The notes: generated from the sequence alone by a model not told the origin. A stretch of DNA of 64,000 nt from Oxalobacteraceae bacterium UBA6018 (GCA_002428015.1 DIZW01000031.1:61241-125240), one strand, 5' to 3'. Counted from the first letter of the stretch, positions 9,147-22,494 are shown. Made by a program: numbers and translations.

Positions 9147-10499
9147 TTACCGCGTCGGTCGCTCGGCGCTTTCGAAGGCGCCCAGGTCGGGCGCTGCGCC
9201 GGCGTACGGCAGGCCGAGGTCAACGCCCTTGTCTACCAGGCGGCTGGCGCCGGCCAGGTGAAAATGCGGCAGCGGCGGCAGGCTGCCGTCGGCCTGGCGC
9301 GGCGCGTCCCATCCCTCGGTGGACACGCTCTGGAAATCGGCGCTGGTGACCGCGCCGGGCAGATTCCAGCTGTTGTTGGCCACGTCGGCGCCCTCGATGT
9401 TCTTCACCAAGGTCCCGCCGTAGGCGACGTTGTTGCGCACGATCCCCAGGCTGGTCGGCGCGCCCTTGCTGTCGACGCCCAGCATGTTGAAGTCGATCCC
9501 GTTGTCCACCCCGGTGTTATTGAAAAACTCGCTGGCGGCCGCGTGGTGGTTGGCGTAGAAGCCATTGACCTTGTTCTTGAAGGCGACCGAAAAGCGCACG
9601 ATGTGCTTCGGCGCGTCCGGCGCGTAGCCGCCGCCGAAGCCGCCAATCTTGAAGCCGTTGCCGTTGCCCGATGGGAGCGACGTGCTGGTGCCCGGCAGGT
9701 AGCCCTGCATCCAGGCCCAGGAATATTCGATGACGACCGGCGACTGCGCGCGGATCAGGTCGAAGCCGTCGTCCGAATTGGCCCAGGCGCGGCAGCCGCG
9801 AAACACGTTGCCCGGCCGGTTGGCCTTGATGTGGGCGCCGAAGCCGTCGGCGCTCTGGCCCGCGCCGCTGCGGGTGTAGGGGTCGTAATTGTGGTGCGAA
9901 TCGACGTTGAGCACCAGGTTATCGCTGCCGTCGCGGATGAACAGCCCCGGCCCCATGTGATGGTGGGTGTTGAGCGCCTCGAACACATTGTGGCTGCCGT
10001 TGATCCAGATGCCCCAGGATTCGTTGTTCAGGTGGTTCTCCGGCTGCTGCGGCGCGCCCGTCACTTCCAGCCCCTTCAGGTGCAAGTAGCTGGCAGTGAC
10101 GTCGATGCCTTTCACCCGGCAATTGTCCTTCATGCGCGAGAAATCGAACACCGGCGTTTCGCCGGGGTAGGCCCAATACCGGATCGGCTGCCCCGCCTGG
10201 CCGCTCTTGTCGAGCGCGATCGCGTCGACCGTATCGCGCATGCTCGCGCATGGCCGGACGGCGGCGCTGTACAGATAGACGCCGCCGCGAAAATACACGG
10301 TGTCGCCGGGCGCGGCCATCGCCTGCGCCTTGGCGAAGCTCTTCCACGGCGCGGCCATGGCGCCTGCCGCGCCGTCGTTCCCGTCCGGCGCCACGTAGTA
10401 GGTGGCCGCCGACGCCCAGCCCGAGACGGCCAACGCCATGCCACTTGCCGATAACCCGACTAACTTACCCACCGATAACTCGCCCTTGCCCAGCCGCAT
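9147..10499 (-). CDS. secreted right-handed beta-helix pectate lyase, PL9-like
   Basis: 450 aa with signal peptide (to about residue 31, GWASAATYYV). The ATYYVAPDGNDGAAG start and the parallel beta-helix coils with repeated G-N-x-F/W patterns are typical. SADGFGAHIK, GNVFRGCRAWANSDDGFDLI and GNGNGFKIGG match the ordered motifs of family PL9 pectate/exopolygalacturonate lyases, whose catalytic base is a Lys and which bind calcium through Asp residues in these turns. GGAGAG lies 5 nt before the start. It probably cleaves polygalacturonan outside the cytoplasm. An A/T palindrome at 10615-10628 lies in its promoter region. Confidence 0.83.
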   Translation of the reverse strand: MRLGKGELSVGKLVGLSASGMALAVSGWASAATYYVAPDGNDGAAGAMAAPWKSFAKAQAMAAPGDTVYFRGGVYLYSAAVRPCASMRDTVDAIALDKSGQAGQPIRYWAYPGETPVFDFSRMKDNCRVKGIDVTASYLHLKGLEVTGAPQQPENHLNNESWGIWINGSHNVFEALNTHHHMGPGLFIRDGSDNLVLNVDSHHNYDPYTRSGAGQSADGFGAHIKANRPGNVFRGCRAWANSDDGFDLIRAQSPVVIEYSWAWMQGYLPGTSTSLPSGNGNGFKIGGFGGGYAPDAPKHIVRFSVAFKNKVNGFYANHHAAASEFFNNTGVDNGIDFNMLGVDSKGAPTSLGIVRNNVAYGGTLVKNIEGADVANNSWNLPGAVTSADFQSVSTEGWDAPRQADGSLPPLPHFHLAGASRLVDKGVDLGLPYAGAAPDLGAFESAERPTR

Positions 10500-10614
10500 A
10501 CGCTCTCCGTGATTGTGTGATCCAAGGGTCGATTAGAGCCGCGAAGCCCCGCCGCGGTCAATGCGGCACCCACGATCGCTCATCGGGTTGAGCGCTTGAG
10601 CGTGTCCGGACCAT

Positions 10615-10628
10615 GATTGTTAACAATC
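10615..10628. promoter_or_regulatory. 14-bp perfect palindrome, candidate operator
   Basis: GATTGTTAACAATC is a perfect palindrome 116 bp upstream of the pectate-lyase start, in a GC-rich neighbourhood. It could bind a dimeric repressor of the lyase, or overlap the start region of the small RNA on the other strand. The regulator is unknown. Confidence 0.4.
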
Positions 10629-10725
10629 GCCTAAGTTTGCTCAGCTACTCTGGGGACTCTTGATTTTCTCCCCGTGTCCTCCCCTCGGACATTTTGCCGT
10701 TGGCCATGCCAGCGGCTTTTTTTTT
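10624..10725 (+). ncRNA. candidate small RNA ending in a strong intrinsic terminator
   Basis: A textbook terminator (GCCGTTGGC, loop CAT, GCCAGCGGC, then nine T at 10717-10725) faces the plus strand, yet no plus-strand gene lies upstream of it; both neighbours are minus-strand. A candidate promoter precedes it (TTGAGC at 10588-10593, 18-bp spacer, CATGAT at 10612-10617). The predicted transcript of about 100 nt folds into a GGGGA/TCCCC hairpin, a small GTCC/GGAC hairpin with a C-rich loop (TCCCCTC), and the terminator. C/U-rich loops of this kind can pair with Shine-Dalgarno sequences. The 5' end is an estimate. Confidence 0.5.
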
Positions 10726-10735
10726 GTCCACGCCG

Positions 10736-11347
10736 TCAGCGGCGCAGGCGCGCCTGCAGGTAGGCCGTGGTGGCGGTGCGGTATTCTGCCACCAGCTCAC
10801 GCCTCTCCTCGGCATCGGCCTGGGCGTACAGGGGATTCATGCTTTTGACGATTTGCAGCGTCACGTTCGCGACGCGCAGCGCTTCGCCGGCGTCCAGCCA
10901 CGGCGCGTGCGCGCGAAACAGCGCGGCGAAGCGCTCCCGCAGGCGGCGCCGCTCGTCCTGGTCGCGCTGCGCGCTGAGGGCGGCCGTCAGCAAGGCCATG
11001 TAGGCCGGCCGGGTTTCCATCAGCGCCACCATCAGCTCGACGATACGCCCGGCCAGCGACGCCAGGTCCATGCGCGCGGCGCTGTCGGCAAGCTCCGACC
11101 ACTGCTGCGCCATCTCCTTGCTGTATTGCACGCGCAAGGCGTGGCCGATCGCCGCCTTGTTGGGAAAGTATTGATACACGGCGCCGATCGAGGCGCCCGC
11201 CCGTTCGGCAATGGCGGTCATGGTCGCCGCGTCGTAGCCGTGCTCGGCGATGACGCTGGCGGCGGCCTCCAGGAAGGAGGCGACGCGCGCCTCGCCCCGG
11301 GCTTGTTGCGGCGTGCGCCGCGCTGTTTCCATGGAATCTGAGGACAT
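10736..11347 (-). CDS. TetR/AcrR family transcriptional regulator
   Basis: 203 aa. Residues about 20-65 are a TetR N-terminal HTH: ASVIAEHGYDAATMTAIAERAGASIGAVYQYFPNKAAI. The rest is an all-helical ligand/dimerisation domain. I start at the ATG at 11347 because the upstream part of the open frame contains the operator and overlaps the divergent gene. An inverted repeat at 11349-11376 sits between the two divergent starts. The simplest reading is a repressor of itself and of the isochorismatase-fold hydrolase; the ligand is unknown. Confidence 0.88.
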   Translation of the reverse strand: MSSDSMETARRTPQQARGEARVASFLEAAASVIAEHGYDAATMTAIAERAGASIGAVYQYFPNKAAIGHALRVQYSKEMAQQWSELADSAARMDLASLAGRIVELMVALMETRPAYMALLTAALSAQRDQDERRRLRERFAALFRAHAPWLDAGEALRVANVTLQIVKSMNPLYAQADAEERRELVAEYRTATTAYLQARLRR

Positions 11348-11348
11348 C

Positions 11349-11376
11349 CTCACATTATAAGCTACAATAACATGAG
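11349..11376. promoter_or_regulatory. inverted repeat, candidate TetR operator
   Basis: The arms read CTCAnnTTAT and ATAAnnTGAG around an 8-bp centre, a 28-bp imperfect palindrome immediately upstream of the tetR start and 31 bp upstream of the divergent hydrolase start. Its place in a divergent TetR/enzyme pair is typical of an autoregulated operator. Confidence 0.6.
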
Positions 11377-11407
11377 CCAACCCTCACATCTTGAAAGGCG
11401 ATACCCC

Positions 11408-11974
11408 ATGACCGACTCCCTTCACCTTCCGAGTACCGCGCTGGTGTTGATCGACCTGCAGCACAGCAACGTCGCGCGCACCCTGGCGCCCTATTCCAGC
11501 CAGCAGGTGGTGCATAACGCCGCCCGCCTGGCCGACGCCTTCCGTGCGCGCGGCGCGGCCGTGGTCTACGTGCGCGTCGAGCTCACCGAGCTGGTGATGC
11601 CGCCGGCGGACCGGGCGATTCCGCGCCCGCCGGGCACGCCGCCCGCCAACGCCTGCGACATCGTCGCCGAGGCCGGCATGCAGGCCGGCGACGCGCTCGT
11701 CACCAAGCGCCAGTGGGGCGCCCTGTACGCGACCGAACTGGACCAGCTGCTGCGCAGGAAGGCGATCCGAACCATCGTCGTCGGCGGCATCGCCACCAAC
11801 TTCGGCGTCGAGTCGACCGCCCGCGCGGCGCTCGACCGCGGCTACGGGCTGGTCTTCGCGGAGGACGCGATGAGCAGCCTGCGTGACGACATGCACGCGT
11901 TTTCGACGCAACACATCTTCCCCATCATGGGCAAGGTGCGCAGCACGGACCAACTGCTGGCCGCCTTGGCGTAG
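11408..11974 (+). CDS. isochorismatase-family (cysteine hydrolase fold) protein
   Basis: 188 aa. STALVLIDLQHSN provides the catalytic Asp (VLIDLQ), and DALVTKRQWGALYATEL the Lys. The usual Cys position in the GxATNxCVESTA motif is Gly here (GGIATNFGVESTARAA), as in isochorismatase itself and YecD-like relatives, so a Cys-dependent amidase such as nicotinamidase is unlikely. The start follows GAAAGGCG. It is divergent from the TetR gene with a shared operator, suggesting induction by a TetR ligand. The substrate is unknown. Confidence 0.83.
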   Translation: MTDSLHLPSTALVLIDLQHSNVARTLAPYSSQQVVHNAARLADAFRARGAAVVYVRVELTELVMPPADRAIPRPPGTPPANACDIVAEAGMQAGDALVTKRQWGALYATELDQLLRRKAIRTIVVGGIATNFGVESTARAALDRGYGLVFAEDAMSSLRDDMHAFSTQHIFPIMGKVRSTDQLLAALA

Positions 11975-12050
11975 CGGGGGCGGTGTGCGCTACACTGGCG
12001 CACACGCGGGCGGCCTTGCCATCGGCCGCGCCGCCCTCATCTGCCCAAGC

Positions 12051-16412
<4,362 letters not shown>

Positions 16413-16612
16413 GCTGGCCCGGCCCGCGCGCCCGAAATCGGGCTCAACAGCATCACTATGTACGCAAGCGAACAGATTGATGGTCGGAAACGGCCCATCA
16501 TCCTGGTCAAGCCATTTCCCACTCTCCACGAAGCGCGCCATGCGCCGGCGATCCAGCCGCCGCGGCACGCTCAATCAACCATACCAGTCCACATGAAAAG
16601 TATTGACACCCC

Positions 16613-17755
16613 ATGAAGCGCGACCACGACGCGTCCTTGCCGCAGGCGCCAGACGGTGCGGAATGTATCCTCGTCCTCCAGGGCGGCGGCGCCTTGGGCG
16701 CCTACCAGGCCGGGGTGTTCGAATCGCTGAGCGAGGTCTACCACGAGCCCACCTGGGTGGCCGGCATCTCAATCGGCGCCATCAACGCCGCCCTCATCGC
16801 CGGCAATCCAGCCGCGCTGCGCTCGGCGCGGCTGCGCGAGTTCTGGGAAACGCTCAGCTCCTCCGGCGGGCCCAACGGCTTCGCCATGGGCGCCAGGGAG
16901 TCGGTCAACGAGTTCAGCGCCGCCAGCGTGATGCTATTCGGCGTGCCGGGCTTCTTCAGCCCGCGCTTTCCGCCCGCGCCGTTCCAACCGCGCGGCAGCC
17001 TGGACGCGATCAGCTATTACGACACGGCGCCGCTGCTGCAGACCCTGGACCGCCTGGTCGACTTCGACCTCATCAACTCGGGCGCGATGCGCCTTTCGCT
17101 GGGCGCGGTCAATGTGCGGACCGGTAATTTCAAATACTTCGATTCGACCAAGGAGCGCATCGACGCGCGCCACGTCATGGCCAGCGCCGCGCTGCCACCC
17201 GGCTTCGCCCCGGTCGAGATCGACGGGGAATTCTATTGGGACGGCGGGATCGTCTCCAACACGCCGCTGCAATACGTGCTCGACGAAGCGGGCAAGAAGC
17301 GCCGCATCGTGTTCCAGGTCGACCTGTTCGCCGCGACCGGCGCCATGCCCACCACCATGGCCGAGGTCACCGAGCGCGAAAAGGATATCCGCTTCTCCAG
17401 CCGCACCCGCCTGAACACCACCGTCGAACTGGACCGCCAGGTGCTGGCCCACGCGGCCCAGCGCCTGATCGCCAAGCTGCCGCCCGAGCTGCGCGACGAC
17501 CCGGACGTGCTGGCACTGTCGCGCGTGCACAGCGACAGCGCGGTCGACGTCGTGCATTTGATCTACCGCAGCAAGCACTACGAGAGCCAGTCCAAGGACT
17601 ACGAGTTCTCGCGCCTGTCCATGCGTGAGCACTGGTCCGCAGGCTACGCCGACATGGCGCAGACCTTGCTCGACCCGCGTTGGACCGGGCACAATCCGCG
17701 CGCCAGTGGCGTGCACGTGTTCGACCTGACCTCCGCCAACCCTGTCCCAGTCTGA
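16613..17755 (+). CDS. patatin-like phospholipase
   Basis: 380 aa. The oxyanion loop GGGALGAYQAG (24-34), nucleophile Ser53 in GISIG and the catalytic Asp210 in YWDGG define a patatin Ser-Asp dyad. The C-terminal part (after about 260) matches the DUF3734-type extension found on such proteins. It is the first gene of a tight plus-strand operon with acetoacetate decarboxylase (7 bp gap) and a hydroxybutyrate dehydrogenase. In many betaproteobacteria this trio is linked with poly- or 3-hydroxybutyrate and ketone-body metabolism, so it may release acyl substrates, but no direct activity can be read from sequence. Confidence 0.88.
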   Translation: MKRDHDASLPQAPDGAECILVLQGGGALGAYQAGVFESLSEVYHEPTWVAGISIGAINAALIAGNPAALRSARLREFWETLSSSGGPNGFAMGARESVNEFSAASVMLFGVPGFFSPRFPPAPFQPRGSLDAISYYDTAPLLQTLDRLVDFDLINSGAMRLSLGAVNVRTGNFKYFDSTKERIDARHVMASAALPPGFAPVEIDGEFYWDGGIVSNTPLQYVLDEAGKKRRIVFQVDLFAATGAMPTTMAEVTEREKDIRFSSRTRLNTTVELDRQVLAHAAQRLIAKLPPELRDDPDVLALSRVHSDSAVDVVHLIYRSKHYESQSKDYEFSRLSMREHWSAGYADMAQTLLDPRWTGHNPRASGVHVFDLTSANPVPV

Positions 17756-17762
17756 GCAAACC

Positions 17763-18500
17763 ATGAAAATCGACGACGTACGCCGCAATGCCTTCGCCAT
17801 GCCCCTGACCTGCCCGGCCTTCCCGCCTGGCCCCTACCGCTTCATCGACCGCGAATTTTTTATCGTCACTTACCGCACCGACATGGACGCCCTGCGCGCC
17901 ATCGTGCCCGAGCCGCTGGAGATCATCGATCCGATCGTCAAGTACGAGTTCATCCGCATGCCCAATTCGACCGGCTTCGGCGACTACACCGAGTCCGGCC
18001 AGGTGATCCCGGTAAGTTTCGAGGGCAAGGCCGGCGGCTATGTGCATTCGATGTACCTCAACGATGAAGCGCCGATCGCCGGCGGGCGCGAACTGTGGGG
18101 CTTCCCCAAGAAGCTGGCGGCGCCGTCGATGAGCATTGAAAAAGACACCCTCGTGGGCACCCTGGACTACGGCTCGGTGCGGGTCGCCACGGCGACCATG
18201 GGCTTCAAGCACCGCGTGCTGGACCACGCCGCCGTGCTTGAGAGTATGCTCATGCCGAATTACCTGCTCAAGATCATTCCCCACGTCGACGGCAGCGCGC
18301 GCATCTGCGAACTGGTACGCTACTTCCTGGAAGACGTTACCATCAAGGGCGCGTGGAGCGGCCCGGCGGCCCTCGAGCTGGCCCACCACGCGCTGGCGCC
18401 AGTAGCCCGCCTGCCGGTGCTCGAGATCATATCGGGCACGCACGTGCTGGCCGACATCACCCTCGGCATGGGCAGCGTCATCCACGATTACCTGGCATGA
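17763..18500 (+). CDS. adc: acetoacetate decarboxylase
   Basis: 245 aa, the normal length. GGRELWGFPKK contains the Lys pair whose second member forms the Schiff base with acetoacetate, and the segments PEPLEIIDPIVKYEFIRMP and ISGTHVLADITLGMGSVIHDY are typical. It catalyses acetoacetate to acetone plus CO2. It sits between patatin and 3-hydroxybutyrate dehydrogenase in one operon, which would link 3-hydroxybutyrate oxidation with removal of acetoacetate. Confidence 0.9.
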   Translation: MKIDDVRRNAFAMPLTCPAFPPGPYRFIDREFFIVTYRTDMDALRAIVPEPLEIIDPIVKYEFIRMPNSTGFGDYTESGQVIPVSFEGKAGGYVHSMYLNDEAPIAGGRELWGFPKKLAAPSMSIEKDTLVGTLDYGSVRVATATMGFKHRVLDHAAVLESMLMPNYLLKIIPHVDGSARICELVRYFLEDVTIKGAWSGPAALELAHHALAPVARLPVLEIISGTHVLADITLGMGSVIHDYLA

Positions 18501-18534
18501 TTAACAAAAATACTCCAACTCGATAAGGAACAAC

Positions 18535-19317
18535 ATGAAACTCCAGAACAAGGTATGCATCGTCACCGGCGCCGCTAGCGGCATCGGCAAGGAAATCGCC
18601 CTGACCTTCGCCCGCGAAGGCGGCAAGGTGGCCATCGCCGACCTGAACAAGGAAGCCGCCCAGCTGGTCGCCGACGAGATCGTCGCCGCCGGCGGTGTCG
18701 CCGTGGCCACCGCGATGGATGTCACCAGCGAAGACCAGGTCAACGCCGCCGTGGCCGAGGTGGTCGCCGCCTACGGTGGTGTGGACGTGTTGGTCAGCAA
18801 TGCCGGCATCCAGATCGTGCACCCGATCGAGGAATTCCCCTTCGCGGACTGGAAGAAGATGCTGGCCATCCACCTTGACGGCGCCTTCCTCACCACCAAG
18901 GCCTGCGTACCGCACATGAAGGCGTCCGGCAACGGCGGCAGCATCATCTACATGGGCTCGGTGCACTCGAAAGAGGCGTCGGTGCTCAAATCGGCCTACG
19001 TCACGGCCAAACACGGCCTCATCGGCCTGTGCAAGACGGTGGCGAAAGAAGGCGGCAAGGTCGGCATCCGCGCCAACGTGATCTGCCCTGGTTTCGTGCG
19101 CACGCCGCTCGTCGAAAAGCAGATTCCCGAGCAGGCCAAGGAGCTGGGCATCAGCGAGACCGACGTGATCCAGAAGGTCATGCTCAAAGAGACCGTGGAC
19201 GGCGAGTTCACCACCGTGCGCGACGTCGCGGACGTGGCGCTCATGTTCGCCAGCTTTAACTCCAACGCGCTGACCGGCCAATCGCTGGTCGTCAGCCACG
19301 GCTGGTTCATGCAGTAA
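18535..19317 (+). CDS. bdhA: D-3-hydroxybutyrate dehydrogenase (SDR family)
   Basis: 260 aa classical short-chain dehydrogenase: cofactor motif TGAASGIG (11-18), VSNAG (87-91), catalytic Ser142, Tyr155 and Lys159 (YVTAK). The late sequence GFVRTPLVEKQIPEQAKELG and the substrate-loop region are those of 3-hydroxybutyrate dehydrogenases. It interconverts 3-hydroxybutyrate and acetoacetate with NAD. AAGGA lies 5 nt before the start. Third gene of the patatin-adc-bdhA operon. Confidence 0.9.
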   Translation: MKLQNKVCIVTGAASGIGKEIALTFAREGGKVAIADLNKEAAQLVADEIVAAGGVAVATAMDVTSEDQVNAAVAEVVAAYGGVDVLVSNAGIQIVHPIEEFPFADWKKMLAIHLDGAFLTTKACVPHMKASGNGGSIIYMGSVHSKEASVLKSAYVTAKHGLIGLCKTVAKEGGKVGIRANVICPGFVRTPLVEKQIPEQAKELGISETDVIQKVMLKETVDGEFTTVRDVADVALMFASFNSNALTGQSLVVSHGWFMQ

Positions 19318-19356
19318 GCGTTCGGGAGCGCCGGCGCCTTAGCCCAGGAAACTGCG

Positions 19357-19377
19357 GGCCCGCAGCAATAGCGGGCC
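19357..19377. terminator. hairpin between convergent genes
   Basis: GGCCCGC, a 7-nt loop and GCGGGCC form a perfect 7-bp stem between the ends of bdhA and the convergent patatin gene. There is no clear T-run, so termination may be Rho-assisted or bidirectional. Confidence 0.4.
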
Positions 19378-19388
19378 ATCCTGTCACA

Positions 19389-21341
19389 TTAGTGCGGTGC
19401 ACCGCCGCGCGCCTCCTGCCCGACACGCTCACGCGCGCCGGCAAGCGCGCCCGCCGGATACGCGCCAAACCCCGCTTGCGGCCCCGTCAGCGCAGTCTGT
19501 GCGGGCGCTTCCGTTTTCTCCTCGATCTCCAGCAGGCGCGTGTCGCCGATGTGCCACTGCGCCCCATCGGCCCGCAGGTAGGTCTTCCCCTTGATGCGCA
19601 TGGTGCGCCCGTCGACCACCGCGTCGCCCACATGCCAATACAGGCAGGCCTGCGCCCCGCCGTCCGGACCCGCGTCCGGCACCCGGTCCAGCGTCACCGC
19701 ATCGGGCGAAACCAGGCCGCCGAAAATCCGTTCGCGCCCCGGCAACCAGGGGTAGGCTTTCTGCATGTGAGCACTAGGCCGCGCCCCCATCGCTTCGAGG
19801 TTGTGGGCAAGTTCGCCGCACAGCCTGTCCGCGTCCGCGCGCAAGGACAGGAAGTCCGTCGCCTTGGCGCGCCCATGCCTGAGCAGCGCCTGCTCCAGTA
19901 CCGGATTGCGGTCGAATTTGGAGAACAGACCCAGCTCACCGGCGGCGGTGTCGGCCGCCACCGCGGCGCCGTCCATGACGATGCGGGCCACTTCGATCGG
20001 CTTGTCATGCGGGCGGAAGCGTTGGGCCGGGTCGTCCAGCCGCTGGTTGAACGACTCGATGAAAGACGCTTCCTGGTTCAGCGAGAGGTTACCTGCCAGC
20101 ACGTCGCGGCGGCGCCAGAGTTCACCGCCCGACAGCGTACCGCCCGGGCTCATTCCATACACACCACCGTGCCGGTTGGCGACGCGCGCGCTGAAGTCGT
20201 AGCGATCCTGGTTGATTTGCAGTATCCATAGCCCGTCCGGCTTCTTGCCGCGGTCGGACAGGCTGGAAACGAAATTCTTGATGGGCGGGTTTTGGGAAAA
20301 CAGCCCGTCCCAGCAGGAGATCGTGACCGGCTCCTGCGTCTCGCTGTCAGTGGCATGAACGACCTGCGCCATGAACAGCGACGGCAGCGCGGCGGACGCC
20401 ATGACGGCGTCGAGGGTGATGCCGAAGTCCTCCGGCGCGTGCTCGGAACTGAATGCCAGGAACTTTCCGCCGTCGACGTCGACCGCGCCGATCAGGAGCT
20501 GGGGAATGCTGTGGCTGACCTGCATGACCGCCTTCGACAAGCTGTCCAGGGAGACCGGATCGAACGCCAGGGCCGGCTCCGTCCAGCCGGAGAAGGCCGC
20601 GCGCAACACGCAATCCTCGGGAAGATGATGGTGCGCGATGTAGTCGGCAATCCAGCGCGCAGCGCCCAGCTTGTGCCCTATCCCCGCCTCGATCGCTTGC
20701 CGCTGGTGGAGGATCTTCTGCTGGTGGGGCGTGTCCGGCGCGAACAGTTTCGCTTCCATGACGCAGGTGTGCCAACGCTTGATGTCGAGCGGGATACTGC
20801 AGAATTGGCCGAGCGCCGCTACCAGGTCGAAATCGACGTGGGGCGCGACCGTTTCGCGCAGCTGGAAGAAGCTGCCGCGCATCCAGTATTCGAGCGGCGG
20901 CCAGAACGCGGTCATCAAGGGCCAGATACGCGTGACGACGGACTCGATGTGAAACAGCGGTAACAGATATGGACTGAGCTTCAGGTCGTAGTCGACGGTG
21001 CTGCCCATCCACTGGGCGACGTTGTTGACCAGGTGTTCGTTCGGATGGTGCGCGCAGTTCCCATCCCAGAAGCGCTCCAGCAGCACCTGCGCCTGGGCCG
21101 GTCCGCCGGTCACAAAGCCATACCATGCCAGCAGCGCGCAGACGGCGCCGCCCGATGTTCCGCTGATGCCGGTCAGCTCCAGCGCTTCGCCCGCGCCGTC
21201 CGCCAGCGCCCGTCGCCGGCCGTCCGCTGTCGCGAGCTCGGTGTTGGAAAACTGCTGCAGCAAGGCGGGAAGCGCGCCTGCCGCATAGGCCGCATGACTG
21301 CCGCCACCCTGGCATGCGATTGCGATGTTCTTGATGCCCAT
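19389..21341 (-). CDS. large patatin-like phospholipase
   Basis: 650 aa. The N-terminus IACQGGGSHAAYAAGAL gives the glycine-rich oxyanion loop and GISGTSGGAVCALLAWYG the nucleophile Ser in G-T-S-G-G. SCWDGLFSQNPPIKNF supplies the catalytic Asp. A long C-terminal half (about 380-650) lacks recognisable motifs. The ATG at 21341 is preceded by GGAGG with a 5-nt spacer, which settles the start against an upstream in-frame codon. It is convergent with the patatin-adc-bdhA operon and is a distinct subfamily from the first patatin. Confidence 0.83.
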   Translation of the reverse strand: MGIKNIAIACQGGGSHAAYAAGALPALLQQFSNTELATADGRRRALADGAGEALELTGISGTSGGAVCALLAWYGFVTGGPAQAQVLLERFWDGNCAHHPNEHLVNNVAQWMGSTVDYDLKLSPYLLPLFHIESVVTRIWPLMTAFWPPLEYWMRGSFFQLRETVAPHVDFDLVAALGQFCSIPLDIKRWHTCVMEAKLFAPDTPHQQKILHQRQAIEAGIGHKLGAARWIADYIAHHHLPEDCVLRAAFSGWTEPALAFDPVSLDSLSKAVMQVSHSIPQLLIGAVDVDGGKFLAFSSEHAPEDFGITLDAVMASAALPSLFMAQVVHATDSETQEPVTISCWDGLFSQNPPIKNFVSSLSDRGKKPDGLWILQINQDRYDFSARVANRHGGVYGMSPGGTLSGGELWRRRDVLAGNLSLNQEASFIESFNQRLDDPAQRFRPHDKPIEVARIVMDGAAVAADTAAGELGLFSKFDRNPVLEQALLRHGRAKATDFLSLRADADRLCGELAHNLEAMGARPSAHMQKAYPWLPGRERIFGGLVSPDAVTLDRVPDAGPDGGAQACLYWHVGDAVVDGRTMRIKGKTYLRADGAQWHIGDTRLLEIEEKTEAPAQTALTGPQAGFGAYPAGALAGARERVGQEARGGAPH

Positions 21342-21740
21342 AATTCCTCCGCGTGATCGCCTCATTCCAAAAATTCCAGGTGCCGGCCCCCTTTGCACAG
21401 AGCAACAGCACTGGCCTGTTCGTTGGTTAGGCAGCCCATGCAGTCTTCGGTTCCGGGTTCGGCTCGCTTAGGTTCAACAAAAAATAGCGGCGTCGGGCAG
21501 CACTGTGGAACGGCTGTCGTCGCAGTAACGCGCACGATGCCGAACGATGATGATGATGTGACGAGCGCGAGTATGTCGCCCGTCGCAGCGACGGAGGGAG
21601 TCGGGAGATGGCGGACGGCGGTCGGGCTTGCGCTCCTGGCCTGCAAGGACAGTTTAGCAAGCAATATTCCGCAGCGCTGTGGCTGCTGCCCCGGTCACGA
21701 ATCGCCGTGAACGGGGCAGCGGCTGTGGATAGCGCAATGC
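21342..21740. other. 399-bp non-coding stretch
   Basis: Between the large patatin and the GST gene I see no supported gene, only short overlapping open frames without motifs or ribosome sites. The patatin promoter should lie in the first part. Nothing else is recognisable. Confidence 0.5.
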
Positions 21741-22400
21741 CTAGTCGCGCTCGGGCGCGCCCAGCGGGAAAAACGGGCGGAACTCGCGCGCCTCCTCCAC
21801 CGCCCGCGCGAATGAGGCTCGCGCGAGCAGCCGCGCGCGGTAGGCGCGCAGCAGGGGAAACGCGGCCGCGATCGGGTGCACCCAGTCGGCGTAAAACAGC
21901 GAGGGCGCGGCCGCGCAGTCGGCCATCGTGAATTCAGTTCCCGCCGCCCAGGTTTTGCCGGCCAAATGTTCCTCGAGCCATGCATAGGCGAGCTCGAGCT
22001 TTTCGGCGGCGAACGCCACGCCTTCCTCGCGCTTGGTCGCGTCGCCCGTCAGCGCCGCGCCCACGGCATGCTGCATCGGGCTCATCACGTGCAGGTCGAA
22101 AAAGCGGTCGAGAAAGCGCACGTCCAAGGCGGCAAGCGGATCGAGCGGAAGCAGGCGCACCGGTCCCGGATGGGTAAGCTGGAGGTATTCAATGATGATG
22201 CTGGTCTCGGCGACGCTGCGATCGCCATCCACCAGCAGTGGAAACTTGCGCAGCGGCCAGCGCCGCAGCCACTCCGCCGCGTATTGCGGCGTATCGGGCC
22301 CGAGACAGTGCGATTCGAACGGGGTGGCGTTCTCGTACAGCGCGATCAGCGCTTTCTGGGTGTACGATGAAAATGGATGACCATACAAGATGAGCGACAT
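21741..22400 (-). CDS. glutathione S-transferase family protein
   Basis: 219 aa. The thioredoxin-like N-terminal domain starts MSLILYGHPFSSYTQKALIAL, with the active-site Ser/Tyr region, then RKFPLLVDGDRSVAETSIIIEYL, the cis-Pro and glutathione gamma-glutamyl binding motif. The helical C-terminal domain contains TEFTMADCAAAPSLFYADW with the N-capping box Asp. The start is the ATG at 22400, with GGAG about 13 nt upstream; the longer frame runs into the neighbour. It follows the ArsR/SRPBCC pair on the same strand by 94 bp. Substrate unknown. Confidence 0.87.
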   Translation of the reverse strand: MSLILYGHPFSSYTQKALIALYENATPFESHCLGPDTPQYAAEWLRRWPLRKFPLLVDGDRSVAETSIIIEYLQLTHPGPVRLLPLDPLAALDVRFLDRFFDLHVMSPMQHAVGAALTGDATKREEGVAFAAEKLELAYAWLEEHLAGKTWAAGTEFTMADCAAAPSLFYADWVHPIAAAFPLLRAYRARLLARASFARAVEEAREFRPFFPLGAPERD

Positions 22401-22494
22401 GAGGGAAGTCTCCGGATGTGAGATTGGTGTGGTGTGCCTGCCCGCGGCCTGGTTGGCGCGCGCCGCGGGCCGTGGCTGACGGCGCGCCGCAGGC

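Noticed and set aside
21362..21740. Short open frames between the large patatin and GST
   Set aside because: They overlap each other in several frames, lack ribosome sites and have no recognisable motif.
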